Positions 24,732-35,728 are shown, numbered from the stretch's first letter. The stretch: DNA of 64,000 nt from Mesorhizobium sp. WSM2240 (GCF_040438645.1 NZ_CP159253.1:3410001-3474000); one strand, 5' to 3'. Numbers and translations: made by a program. Notes: generated from the letters alone by a model not told the origin.

Positions 24732-24776
24732 TGGGATACCATGGGGCAATATGGGCGTCAACGGGAACAGGTGGCA
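24732..24776. promoter_or_regulatory. Putative MraZ operator: TGGGN repeats at exact 10-bp phasing
   Basis: On the plus strand TGGGA (24732), TGGGG (24742) and TGGGC (24752) are separated by 5-base spacers. Two degenerate copies continue in phase: CGGGA (24762) and TGGCA (24772). MraZ of E. coli and other bacteria recognises TGGGN repeats with 5-base spacers. Here the repeats read on the strand opposite to mraZ and overlie its promoter hexamers. Confidence 0.75.
24733..24761 (-). promoter_or_regulatory. Likely dcw/mraZ promoter (sigma-70 type)
   Basis: Minus strand: -35 TTGACG (24761-24756), 17-base spacer, -10 TATCCC (24738-24733), giving a 5' leader of about 175 bases before mraZ. The rest of the 398-base mraZ/cystathionine-lyase gap (24551-24948) has no credible gene; an open frame at 24680-24910 has no site or homology I recognise. 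Confidence 0.6.
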
Positions 24777-24948
24777 CAACTCGTCTGCGCGGGCCCCTAA
24801 ACTCGGCTTTGGCAGCTTCCCCAACTTTATCGTGCATTAAGGCTAACGAACCGTTTAGAACCGGCGGCCGCGGGCCTTTCCGCCTTGCCCGGCAGCCGTC
24901 GCGGGCATAGCTTGCAATCCGTCATCTCCGCGAAAGAACAACAACAAC

Positions 24949-26064
24949 ATGACCGACAACGCACAAGCACGCGCCGCGCGCCTCATCCACCTGCGCCGCA
25001 GCAACTATTCTCTCGGTGATCCGGTGCCGTTGCCGCTGACGATGGCGGCGACCTATCACTCGCCCGGCGATGCGACCGGCTACAACCAGTATGGCCGCTT
25101 TTCCAACCCGACATGGGATGCGGTCGAAAAGGTGCTTGCCCATCTGGAGGATGCGTCTTGCGTCGCCTTTCCATCCGGCATGGCGGCAATCGCCTCGACA
25201 TTTTTCGGCTTGCTGCAGGCAGGAGATCGCGTCCTCCTGCCGTCGGACGGCTATCACACCACGCGCAACCTAGCCGACCGTTTCCTTGGAAAGCTTGGCG
25301 TCAGAGTCGATGTCAGGCCGACAGCGTCATTTCTGGACGGCGGCTTTGCCGGTTACCGGCTGGTTTTCGTCGAGAGCCCGTCCAATCCCGTCCTCGATAT
25401 TTGCGACATCGCGGCGGTTGCCAATGCTGTCCATGCGGCGGGTGGAATTCTCGCCGTCGACAACACCACCATGACGCCCTATGGCCAGCGCCCGCTCGAT
25501 CTCGGCGCCGACATCGTCGTTGCGGCCGATACCAAGGCGCCGAACGGCCATTCCGACGCTCTCTTCGGGCACGTCGCCAGCCGCGATGCCGAAATCATCT
25601 CCGCCGTCGCTGACTGGCGCGAGACTTCAGGCAGCATACCAAGCCCGTTCGATGCCTGGCTTGTCCATCGCGGGCTGGAAACGCTGGAGGTGCGCTTCGA
25701 TCGCATGTGCAGTTCGGCCGAATTGATCGCCCGCCGGCTGAAAGATCATCCGGCAGTGCACGGGCTGCGCTTCCCAGGGTTGGATGGCGATCCTTCCCAC
25801 AATCTCGCGCAGGTCCAGATGCAGCGCTTCGGCTTTCTGATCAGCTTTTCGCTGGCGTCTGCCGAACAGGCGGACGATTTCATCGCTGGCTGCGCGCTGA
25901 TACAGCCGGCGACCTCTTTCGGCGGCGTTCACACATCGGCCGAACGCCGCGCCTGCCGAGGCGACGCGGTCGGCCCAGGCTTCGTACGCCTCGCCATCGG
26001 CTGCGAACCGGCGGAGGAACTCTGGCCGGCGATCAAGGATTCGTTGGATAGGCTATCCGCATAA
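24949..26064 (+). CDS. Cys/Met metabolism PLP-dependent enzyme (cystathionine gamma-lyase/synthase family)
   Basis: Fold-type I PLP enzyme of the trans-sulfuration family, 371 residues, cytosolic. Family motifs: TYHSPGDATGYNQYGRFSNP (the Tyr-x-Arg that binds the neighbouring cofactor phosphate), FPSGMAAIASTFFGLLQAGD, VFVESPSNPVLDICDI and AVDNTTMTPYGQRPL. The Lys of ADTKAPNGHSD fits the Schiff-base lysine position (usual form TKYxxGHSD, so the residues after Lys are divergent). Whether it is a gamma-lyase, beta-lyase or synthase cannot be decided from the sequence. It is divergent from mraZ and monocistronic; the next downstream genes are broken. Start chosen at the ATG following ACAACAACAAC. 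Confidence 0.9.
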   Translation: MTDNAQARAARLIHLRRSNYSLGDPVPLPLTMAATYHSPGDATGYNQYGRFSNPTWDAVEKVLAHLEDASCVAFPSGMAAIASTFFGLLQAGDRVLLPSDGYHTTRNLADRFLGKLGVRVDVRPTASFLDGGFAGYRLVFVESPSNPVLDICDIAAVANAVHAAGGILAVDNTTMTPYGQRPLDLGADIVVAADTKAPNGHSDALFGHVASRDAEIISAVADWRETSGSIPSPFDAWLVHRGLETLEVRFDRMCSSAELIARRLKDHPAVHGLRFPGLDGDPSHNLAQVQMQRFGFLISFSLASAEQADDFIAGCALIQPATSFGGVHTSAERRACRGDAVGPGFVRLAIGCEPAEELWPAIKDSLDRLSA

Positions 26065-26148
26065 CTGGTCCGCTGAGCGCTACGCCTAGTGATGCCGATT
26101 TGGCGCCCGCCACATGACGCATTCGGTGAAACGCGTTAGAATATCGCT

Positions 26149-26446
26149 ATGAACCGCACAGAGATAATACGTCGCCTTCGTTCGGTTGAGCCCAGCTGAA
26201 GCCGCTATGTGTCGAGGCGCTTTATCTTTTCGGCTCCTATGCCAGAGACGAAGCGCGCGTCGACTCCGACGTTGATGTGTTCATCGACAAGGCGCCCGGA
26301 AAAAAGTTTGGGTTCGAAGAGTTCATGGCCGCCTACGATTTGCTGAAAGAAGCTCTGCCGGATGCGGATATTCAGTATGGCACCCAGGAAGGACTCTCCA
26401 GTACATTCGAGCTGATGTCGAGCGCGAAGCGATTCGTATCCTGTAA
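26149..26446 (+). pseudogene. Broken MNT-type nucleotidyltransferase (antitoxin of MNT-HEPN pair)
   Basis: Joining three reading frames rebuilds a minimal nucleotidyltransferase of about 98 residues. The pieces are MNRTEIIRRLRSVEP (from 26149), LYLFGSYARDEARVDSDVDV continuing through FIDKAPGKKFGFEEFMAAYD, and YIRADVEREAIRIL ending at TAA 26444-26446. The GS and DxD motifs are visible in GSYARDE and DSDVDVF. Frameshifts fall near 26195-26205 and near 26395-26402, and the first frame ends at a TGA just after codon 16. The TAA overlaps the ATG of the HEPN remnant by one base, the normal operon arrangement. MNT proteins of this kind AMPylate and silence HEPN RNases. Non-functional as it stands. 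Confidence 0.8.
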
Positions 26447-26788
26447 TGGCTGCGGCGAAAAATCCGCTCGTGCGCCTTTATCACATTCGCGATGAGATCC
26501 AGGGTGTGACCCTAACGCTGGCTGACGTCGATTTCGACAGCTATGCGGCAAGCTATTCACTGAAGCGCACCGTCGAGCGTGCTTTGCATATTATTTCAGA
26601 AGCCGTGAAGGCGCTGCCGGACGATTTGCTCGATCGCTATCCCACACCGGACTGAGATCGCATCCGCCTGGGCAATTTGCCATGAATGCCATCATATCGA
26701 TCTTGAGCAGCTTTGGCTGATTGCCACCGAAAAGCTCCCGGAATTGCGCCCGATCGTTGCTATGATGATTGCCGATCTCGAACGTTGA
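26446..26788 (+). pseudogene. Broken HEPN (HepT-like, DUF86) toxin gene
   Basis: The first frame encodes MAAAKNPLVRLYHIRDEIQG to DLLDRYPTPD, then stops at TGA 26653-26655 where the family normally has a Trp codon. The tail continues in another frame as HHIDLEQLWLIATEKLPELR and ends IADLER before TGA 26786-26788. The lesions sit at the catalytic RxxxxH region (GNL-RHEYHH in intact relatives), which here reads as a broken GNLP/HECHH junction with the Arg missing. HEPN proteins are RNases held in check by the partner nucleotidyltransferase. Both partners of this module are dead. It lies just before the 3' end of rnpB, which is on the other strand. Confidence 0.8.
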
Positions 26789-26797
26789 CCGGAAAAA

Positions 26798-27195
26798 CTG
26801 CCAGCCGGCCTGTAAGCCGGGTTCTGTATGGCCTTCGCGCCTTGCGGCGCGAAAACGTGGCGGCCATTCGTCTTGGGCGCATGTCGCCATGCGCCTCACG
26901 CAACCTACCCGGATGGCGGGGCCGGAAACAGCCCTGAGGTTTCCCTCGTACCATCCCTATTCGGTCTTGCTCCCGGTGGGGTTTACCGTGCCGCTCCTGT
27001 TGCCAGTCGCGCGGTGGGCTCTTACCCCACCCTTTCACCCTTGCCACGTTGAACGTGGCGGTTTGCTTTCTGTGGCACTTTCCCTGGGGTCGCCCCCGCC
27101 GGTCGTTATCCGGCACCGTGTATCCATGGAGCCCGGACTTTCCTCACCCGCAGCCTTTCGGCATTTGCTGGTGCGGCCGCCCGGCCGGCTGGCAG
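26798..27195 (-). ncRNA. rnpB: RNase P RNA (bacterial type A)
   Basis: Catalytic RNA of RNase P, which trims the 5' end of tRNA precursors. The minus strand holds the conserved GAGGAAAGTCCGGGCTCC near the 5' end. In the middle it has AGGGTGAAAGGGTGGGGTAA followed by GAGCCCACCG, and near the 3' end GAACCCGGCTTACAGGCC. The two ends pair perfectly as helix P1 (5' CTGCCAGCCGGCC with 3' GGCCGGCTGGCAG). A T5 run follows the 3' end (26793-26797). About 398 nt, normal for alphaproteobacteria. All open frames across this stretch are spurious. Confidence 0.97.
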
Positions 27196-27199
27196 TGCG

Positions 27200-27228
27200 T
27201 ATAAAGGCATTCGCGCGTCAAAATGCAA
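27200..27228 (-). promoter_or_regulatory. Likely rnpB promoter
   Basis: Minus strand -35 TTGCAT (27228-27223), 17-base spacer, -10 TTTATA (27205-27200), placing the start of transcription at the 5' end of helix P1. Confidence 0.55.
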
Positions 27229-27230
27229 AC

Positions 27231-27257
27231 AAAAAGCCCGTCCCGGAGAACGGGTTT
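27231..27257 (-). terminator. Intrinsic terminator of the lytic transglycosylase gene
   Basis: On the minus strand AAACCCGT pairs with ACGGGCT across a short loop and is followed directly by a T-run (CTTTTTG), 20 bases after the stop codon of the SLT gene and just before the rnpB promoter. Confidence 0.75.
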
Positions 27258-27276
27258 CCTGTCCGGCAACTCGCAG

Positions 27277-28320
27277 TCACACGCCGAGGAAGCGTTTGAC
27301 TTTGGTGCAATAGGCCGACGACACCGGATTCATGCGCTTGGCGGCATGGCCGGCATTGTATTTCAGGATCGTGCCGCAGGTGGTCCCACCACCGAGCTTA
27401 TGTGCCTTGGCGAGATACTTCATCCCGAACTTGATGTTGGTTTCGGGATGAAACAGGCCCTGCGTGCTGCCGCTGTAGCCCATCATGCGGGCGGTCGCAG
27501 GCTTGATCTGCATCAGGCCGACCTCGCCGGCGCTGCCGCGAGCGTCCGGCTGATAATTGCTTTCGACCTGAATGACGGCGTGAGCCAACGACACAGGCAC
27601 GCCGTAAGAAGCGGCATATTGCGCGATGATTGCGCCATATTCGCCGCCGGCGCCCTTCATGGTCTTCGCCCCCTTGCCGCCGATCGCCGCAGTCTCGATC
27701 AGGTCCAGTTCCACCGACTCCTTCACAGCCACCTGCCTGTCGCCACCGTCTCGAGGCTTCGACGCGCTCTTTTCCGCAATCTCCTCGGCCTTGGGTGCGC
27801 TCTTTTCCGCAGCCTTCTCAGCCTTCGGCGCGCTCTTTTCAGCGACCTGCTTGGTTTTCCGCGTTCTCTTTTGGGATGTCTGCGTTGCTTTTGACGCGTT
27901 CTTGTTAGCGACCCGCTCCCGCTTCGGCTCGTCCGTTTTGGCTGCCCGCTTTTTCTTGGGCTCGGCCTTCTCCGCAACCTGCTTCTTCTGCGCCCTTTTT
28001 CCGGCGACGCGCTTGCTCTTCGGCTGCCTTTTTTCCGCCGTCTGATTGTTCTCGCCCGCCGCATCCCTGATGATGAACAGCGGCGTCTTCACGATCTCGG
28101 CCCCGGCACTCCCCTTCTTCGGCTGCCCCGTCCCGGTCCTGGTGGTGGTCTTTTCCTGCTGCTTGGTGTCCTTGGCCCCGCTTTTGTCTTGCGCCTTCGC
28201 TACCGGAGCGCTTTCGGACCCCTCACCTCTCAGGCTGTGGCTCGGATGCGGCGCTGAATTTGCGGCAAAACTCGTCAGGCCGGCAGCAAATGCTGCCGCT
28301 AAAACGGTCAGTTTCTTCAT
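27277..28320 (-). CDS. Lytic transglycosylase with SLT domain and long Lys/Ala/Glu-rich linker
   Basis: Periplasmic peptidoglycan lyase. A signal peptide (MKKLTVLAAAFAAGLTSFAA, cleavage near NSA) is followed by a low-complexity basic linker at about residues 45-200. This contains an 11-residue repeat (AEKSAPKAEKA, AEKSAPKAEEI, AEKSASKPRD) and many KK/KR pairs. The C-terminal SLT domain (about 225-347) has the catalytic Glu in AVIQVESNYQPDARGSAGE, then VGLMQIKPATARMMGYSG and LKYNAGHAAKRMNPVSSAYC. It is identified as a goose-lysozyme/Slt-type enzyme. The upstream 28321-28508 stretch carries only a weak AGGA ribosome site next to the ATG. The linker may reach through or bind the wall. Confidence 0.92.
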   Translation of the reverse strand: MKKLTVLAAAFAAGLTSFAANSAPHPSHSLRGEGSESAPVAKAQDKSGAKDTKQQEKTTTRTGTGQPKKGSAGAEIVKTPLFIIRDAAGENNQTAEKRQPKSKRVAGKRAQKKQVAEKAEPKKKRAAKTDEPKRERVANKNASKATQTSQKRTRKTKQVAEKSAPKAEKAAEKSAPKAEEIAEKSASKPRDGGDRQVAVKESVELDLIETAAIGGKGAKTMKGAGGEYGAIIAQYAASYGVPVSLAHAVIQVESNYQPDARGSAGEVGLMQIKPATARMMGYSGSTQGLFHPETNIKFGMKYLAKAHKLGGGTTCGTILKYNAGHAAKRMNPVSSAYCTKVKRFLGV

Positions 28321-28508
28321 ATTATCCTAGTTCTATGTAGAGCCGCACGAAAGGTCTTCGCACGGCAGCCCAAACCTCAATGACGCTGTTTTTCAGAACA
28401 GCTTCGTCATCTGCACAGAAGTGCCTTTGACGATCGAATGGGTAGCTAAAAAGGCACTGGAAGTAACATTATGTTACAGAATGTGGCCTTGTCCGTATTG
28501 GCAGCCTT

Positions 28509-29273
28509 TCAGACAAGACTGGGCGGCAGGGGCGCGAGCAGGCGGCGCAAGGTCGCGATCGTCGCGCGGTCAGCAACGCCGTCGACCTGCTTCGGCCGAA
28601 AATGGCGCTGGAACGCCGCCACCGCGATTTCGGTCTGGCGATCGAAAAGCCCCGTGATTTCCACGCCGTAGCCATACAGCGCGAGCATCGATTGCAGTTC
28701 TTCGACAGGCTCTCCGCTGTCGCCCCAACTCGATATGGCGCCGCCACGAAACCGGGCTGGCTCAACAAAATGGCCGATCCCGTGGCGCGCCAGAAGCCGC
28801 CATGGAAATTTTTCGCCAGGGTCGATCTTGCGACCAGGCGCCACATCCGAATGGCCTAGTATCATCTCAGGCCGCACGCCGTGCCGATCGGCAATGCCAC
28901 GGCAAAGCTCGATCACCGCAAGCATCTGGACCTTCGGGAATTCCGGATAGCCGAACTCGTGGCCTGGATTGACGATCTCGATCCCGACAGACTGCGAATT
29001 TATGTCGGTCACCCCGCGCCAGGAGCTCTTTCCCGCATGCCAGGCGCGATCGCTTTCGCGCACCATCTGCACGATGCGGCCATCCTCATGCACGAGGTAG
29101 TGCGACGATACTTCGCTTGCCGGATCGCACAGCCTGGCCTCTGCCGCCGCTCCCGTCTCCATACCGGTATAGTGGAGCACGATCATATCCGGTCGCACCC
29201 CGTCCGGGCGTGGTCCGAAATTAGGCGAAACCCGCACCTCTGCGCCGGAATGATCGGGCGCAAATCCACTCAT
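28509..29273 (-). CDS. N-acetylmuramoyl-L-alanine amidase (AmiD/AmpD-like) with peptidoglycan-binding domain
   Basis: Zinc amidase cleaving the MurNAc-L-Ala bond. The start at 29273 (MSGFAPDHSGAEVRVSPNFG) overlaps the stop of the DnaJ-type gene by 4 bases and gives 254 residues; the longer frame is a shadow of that gene. The Amidase_2 domain (about 20-160) shows zinc ligand His in MIVLHYTGMETG, then DRAWHAGKSSWRG, SVGIEIVNPGHEFGYPEF and the second site ILGHSDVAPGRKIDPGEKFP. The C-terminal 75 residues form a PG_binding_1 domain (LQSMLALYGYGVEITGLFDR). No signal peptide is visible, so it may be a cytoplasmic recycling enzyme. Confidence 0.93.
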   Translation of the reverse strand: MSGFAPDHSGAEVRVSPNFGPRPDGVRPDMIVLHYTGMETGAAAEARLCDPASEVSSHYLVHEDGRIVQMVRESDRAWHAGKSSWRGVTDINSQSVGIEIVNPGHEFGYPEFPKVQMLAVIELCRGIADRHGVRPEMILGHSDVAPGRKIDPGEKFPWRLLARHGIGHFVEPARFRGGAISSWGDSGEPVEELQSMLALYGYGVEITGLFDRQTEIAVAAFQRHFRPKQVDGVADRATIATLRRLLAPLPPSLV

Positions 29274-29989
29274 AGATGCCGAAAGCCCCGTTCGATCATC
29301 TCGTAGGCGGCGTTGATTGCGGCGATACGCGTGGTGGCGATGGCGATGAATTCTTCCGGGAGCCCGCGCGCGATCAGCTTGTCTGGATGGTTGTGGGCCA
29401 CAAGCTTGCGATAGTGCTTGCGCACTTCCTCGAACGGCTTGCCGCGCTCTATTCCGAGCACCGTGTAGGGATCGGCCTCGCCGAGTTCCAGATGCCTGGC
29501 CAGGATGCTCTGGTAGTGCTCGTCGCTGATTTGGAATATCTGGGCCACGCGGTGAAGGTACAGCCCCTCGCGCTCGTGCAGCAGGCCGTCGGCCTTCGCT
29601 ATGTGAAACAGGCCGTCGATCACGTCCTCCAGCATGGCGCAGTTCGGCCGGCCCGATCCGCACAGCCGGGCCATGCGTTCGGCATAGGCCTCGAAGCCGG
29701 CGACGTCCGCCTGCGCCAAATCATAGAGCCGCGCGACATTGCGCGTCTCCTTCTGCGGGACCGAAAAGATCTGCTGGAAAGCGCGGATTTCGTCCTGCGT
29801 AACGATGCCGTCCGCTTTTGCCATTTTCGCCGACAGCGCAATCATGGCGATCGAGAAGGAGACGCGGCGTTGCAGTTCGGCGTCGCCTTCGAAAATGGTG
29901 CGCACCGCTTCCACCACATCAGCAACGCCCGTCGCGGCGGTGGAGGTTACGCGCGTGACGAATTCACCAATGCGGTCCCAAATCGACAT
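29270..29989 (-). CDS. DjlA-like protein: TerB domain plus C-terminal DnaJ domain
   Basis: Co-chaperone-like protein. The start at 29989 (MSIWDRIGEFVTRVTSTAAT) gives 239 residues. A TerB/DUF533-like helical domain occupies about 50-160 (SIAMIALSAKMAKADGIVTQ and LFHIAKADGLLHEREGLYLH, each with the acidic metal-binding pattern AKADG). It is followed by a C-terminal J domain (DPYTVLGIERGKPFEEVRKH) with the HPD tripeptide in VAHNHPDKLIA that stimulates DnaK. No transmembrane anchor of the E. coli DjlA kind is evident. It is translationally coupled to the amidase downstream. The functional link between the two is unknown. Confidence 0.92.
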   Translation of the reverse strand: MSIWDRIGEFVTRVTSTAATGVADVVEAVRTIFEGDAELQRRVSFSIAMIALSAKMAKADGIVTQDEIRAFQQIFSVPQKETRNVARLYDLAQADVAGFEAYAERMARLCGSGRPNCAMLEDVIDGLFHIAKADGLLHEREGLYLHRVAQIFQISDEHYQSILARHLELGEADPYTVLGIERGKPFEEVRKHYRKLVAHNHPDKLIARGLPEEFIAIATTRIAAINAAYEMIERGFRHL

Positions 29990-30164
29990 GCCGCTTCTTA
30001 AACCATGATTTGACGGATTGGCGAGACGCAATACGCCGCGGCTGGGAGCTGCGAACGCGACTGATTTGCCTGTACCAAGTGATTTTGCGCGACGTACGCG
30101 TGTCCCGCCCTTGTCCGGCGGCCATGAGCATCCGTTGAACTCTCTTGCAAACCGGCCATATCGC

Positions 30165-30260
30165 GCGATACCGCGGGGGTGGCGCTTGGCGTGCTCGGCG
30201 TCGTCATCTTCGGCGGCGCGCCCCGCGACCCGCGTGGCGCCTGCCGGGTTGGGCGCAGCA
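30165..30260 (+). pseudogene. Short 5' remnant of an EamA-type transporter gene
   Basis: In one frame the plus strand reads DTAGVALGVLGVVIFGG (up to about 30,220). Shifting frame at about 30,220 continues PATRVAPAGLG. Together these resemble the first membrane helix of EamA/DMT transporters, which typically reads GVVIFGGTLPATRxAV. Nothing follows, because a terminator hairpin starts at 30261. Recognition is from memory of the family only and the fragment is very short; no function is claimed. Confidence 0.35.
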
Positions 30261-30286
30261 AAAAGGCCGGGCGAACCCGGCCTTTT
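30261..30286 (-). terminator. Intrinsic terminator of the small lipoprotein gene
   Basis: AAAAGGCCGGG (30261-30271) pairs with CCCGGCCTTTT (30276-30286); on the minus strand the stem is followed by a T-run. It may also act on plus-strand transcripts. Confidence 0.8.
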
Positions 30287-30301
30287 CGAGAAGGGTCGCC
30301 C

Positions 30302-30487
30302 TTACTGGGCAGGCGCCGGCTCTGTGGTGTCGGCGGGCGGCATTGCCTCAGCAGGAGGCGTCGCCGGCTGCGTGGCGTCGGCAGGCGGCGTGGTGCTCTG
30401 GGTCGTTGTATTGTCGGCCGTATCGCTGCATGCCGCGATGGCGAAAAGAGCGATCGCGGAAGCGGAAGCCAAAAGCAATTTCTTCAT
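30302..30487 (-). CDS. Small Pro/Thr-rich lipoprotein
   Basis: 61-residue predicted lipoprotein of unknown role. The start at 30487 has a strong site (GAGGAG 8-9 bases upstream). The signal peptide MKKLLLASASAIALFAIAAC ends in the lipobox IAAC (Cys20). The mature part is about 40 residues of Thr, Pro, Ala, Asp and Gln in irregular repeats (TTPPADATQPATPPAEAMPP), without charge clusters or other cysteines, so it is likely unstructured and surface- or periplasm-exposed. It is followed directly by a clear terminator, supporting a real monocistronic gene. Longer upstream in-frame starts are rejected because the signal peptide defines the N terminus. Confidence 0.8.
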   Translation of the reverse strand: MKKLLLASASAIALFAIAACSDTADNTTTQSTTPPADATQPATPPAEAMPPADTTEPAPAQ

Positions 30488-30691
30488 TACAGTCTCCTCG
30501 TGATTACCCCCGGTCGCGCTATTAATACATTTGGCGCCGTCGGGTTTCGTCACGTCTGCTGTCATCGAGTAACAATCCGTCAGAAAGCGACGCGCAGCAT
30601 AGGATAGCAACGACATGTGGCATCGTTGCGGCCTGAGCTGCGAGCCAGTATATGCCGACGCCTGATTTGCCGCTGGCCGGGAGAGATTACT

Positions 30692-34399
<3,708 letters not shown>

Positions 34400-34412
34400 A
34401 CCGCCGCGCTTC

Positions 34413-34802
34413 CTATTCGAGGTTGGTCTGGATCCAGCGTGGCGACAGGTGAATGTCGAGCGTCTGGAGGCGTCCGGGTCCCAGATTGACGAATCGGTGC
34501 GGCAGCCCGGCAGGTCCTAGCACCGTCTCTCCGGCCTCTGCATCGATCGTCTGGTCGCCGACGAAGAACCGCGCGCGGCCCTGCTGGATAACGAAAACCT
34601 CGTCATAAGGATGGACATGCAACACGGGGCCAGTCCCCGGCTCGTCGTTGCCATAGGTGAGCACCGTTATCTGCGTTGCCAAGGCCTCGCCGTTGATCGA
34701 GCCGCGATAAGGACCGTCGCGGGTGCCGTCGAAAAGCCTGGCCTTGGCAGGTGGACGACCGTCCGGGGTGACGGTCGCAGGATCGAAGTCGCGCCGGGTC
34801 AT
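34413..34802 (-). CDS. Small cupin-domain protein
   Basis: 129-residue single-domain cupin. The start at 34802 (MTRRDFDPATVTPDGRPPAK) has a strong AGGAGG 5 bases upstream. Cupin motif 1 is seen in GPVLHVHPYDEVFVIQQGRA (metal-binding H-x-H and Glu) and motif 2 in LGPAGLPHRFVNLGPGRLQT (His). The metal-dependent activity or ligand is unknown; it could be an isomerase, dioxygenase or sensor. It ends 13 bases from the convergent 5-oxoprolinase gene and starts 64 bases after the SRPBCC gene on the same strand, so it may be the last gene of the ArsR operon. Confidence 0.85.
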   Translation of the reverse strand: MTRRDFDPATVTPDGRPPAKARLFDGTRDGPYRGSINGEALATQITVLTYGNDEPGTGPVLHVHPYDEVFVIQQGRARFFVGDQTIDAEAGETVLGPAGLPHRFVNLGPGRLQTLDIHLSPRWIQTNLE

Positions 34803-34866
34803 GAAACCTCCTGATTGAACCACGAGGATGCTCGGCGCGAGAGATGTGGGCAAGCCCCGTGGGGCC

Positions 34867-35349
34867 TTAAGCCGCCAGTTCCCCCTTTTCTGCCATCTCG
34901 TCCAAACGCGCATAGCTCGCCTCCATGCCCTGGTCCATGCCGGTCGCGAGCATCGCCTCCCGCGTCTCCTTGTCCGGCAAGGTCATGCGCATGGTCATCA
35001 GCGTGCCGGAGCCGTCCGGCTCGAAACGCGTTTCGACATGGTTGTCGGGCGTCTGGTCGGGAATGAACATCCGTTCGACATGAACGATGCGGCTGTAGGG
35101 TTCGACCTCGATGTATTCGCCGGTCAGATGAACCGCATGGTCCTGCCACCTCCACTCGAAGCGGATCTTTCCGCCGGACTTGGGCTCGCTGATGCAGACC
35201 GGCATGGTGCCGCCTTCGGGGCCGAGCATCCATTTCTGAAGGAGCGCCGGCTCCGTGTGGGCGCGGAACACCGCCTTGGGCGGCGCAGCGAAACGACGGG
35301 TGACGACGACATGCGTATCGCCTTCGGTCTTCAGCGTCAGCTTGCTCAT
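34867..35349 (-). CDS. SRPBCC / AHSA1 family protein
   Basis: 160-residue START-like (AHSA1) domain protein, a hydrophobic-cavity fold. The start at 35349 (MSKLTLKTEGDTHVVVTRRF) overlaps the ArsR gene by 4 bases. Family features are VVTRRFAAPPKAVFRAHTEP, LLQKWMLGPEGGTMPVCISE, GGKIRFEWRW and HVERMFIPDQTPDNHVETRF, ending MLATGMDQGMEASYARLDEM. These proteins are very commonly encoded directly after an ArsR-type repressor, as here, and some bind small hydrophobic or toxic molecules, but the ligand is not known. Confidence 0.92.
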   Translation of the reverse strand: MSKLTLKTEGDTHVVVTRRFAAPPKAVFRAHTEPALLQKWMLGPEGGTMPVCISEPKSGGKIRFEWRWQDHAVHLTGEYIEVEPYSRIVHVERMFIPDQTPDNHVETRFEPDGSGTLMTMRMTLPDKETREAMLATGMDQGMEASYARLDEMAEKGELAA

Positions 35350-35699
35350 GATCTGTCCCTTCCTTCCTCGTTTTCCATTTCGGCCAGAACACCGTCCAGC
35401 CGGTCGTAATTGCGCGCCATCGCTTCCCTCAACCATTCGAGCCACCGGTCGATTTCGGTGATCGCCTGCGGCGCCAGGCGGCACGGGCGCTTGGTGCCCT
35501 CCACGCGCCGTAGGATGAGCCCGGCTTCCTCGAGCACCTTCAGGTGACGCGAGACGGCGGGCTGGGTCATCTCGAACGGCTCGGCCAACTCCATCACCGT
35601 GGCTTCGCCAAGCGCCAGGCGCGCGAGAATCGCACGCCTGGTCGGATCGGCGAGAGCCGAGAATGCGGAGTCGAGATCGAGCATTTGCGGCAGATCCAT
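35346..35699 (-). CDS. ArsR-family transcriptional regulator
   Basis: 117-residue winged-helix repressor. The start MDLPQMLDLDSAFSALADPT is followed by RRAILARLALGEATVMELAE and the recognition helix region FEMTQPAVSRHLKVLEEAGL, then the wing LILRRVEGTKRPCRL. It has no obvious metal-binding ELCVC cysteine box, so a non-metal ligand is likely. It is translationally coupled to the SRPBCC gene. A perfect palindrome lies 12 bases upstream of its ATG and overlaps where RNA polymerase must bind, so autoregulation is expected. The ATG lacks a clear Shine-Dalgarno, and the mRNA may be leaderless or nearly so. Confidence 0.94.
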   Translation of the reverse strand: MDLPQMLDLDSAFSALADPTRRAILARLALGEATVMELAEPFEMTQPAVSRHLKVLEEAGLILRRVEGTKRPCRLAPQAITEIDRWLEWLREAMARNYDRLDGVLAEMENEEGRDRS

Positions 35700-35710
35700 T
35701 TATATAATAT

Positions 35711-35728
35711 GCTTGTTATATAACAAGC
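35711..35728. promoter_or_regulatory. Perfect 18-bp palindromic operator of the ArsR/SRPBCC operon
   Basis: GCTTGTTATATAACAAGC is a perfect inverted repeat of two 9-base halves, 12 bases upstream of the ArsR ATG. A TTGACA hexamer (minus strand, 35739-35734) sits just upstream of it and a TATAAC lies inside it, though the spacing is short at 14. The local sequence is strikingly AT-rich compared with its surroundings. Confidence 0.75.

Noticed and set aside
24840..24860. CTAA-N7-TTTA resembling a CtrA site (TTAA-N7-TTAA) upstream of mraZ
   Set aside because: Two mismatches to the core and not close to the mapped promoter elements; could be chance.
26769..27299. Open frames across 26.8-27.2 kb on both strands
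   Set aside because: The region is RNase P RNA with conserved elements and a perfect P1 helix; these frames are not coding.
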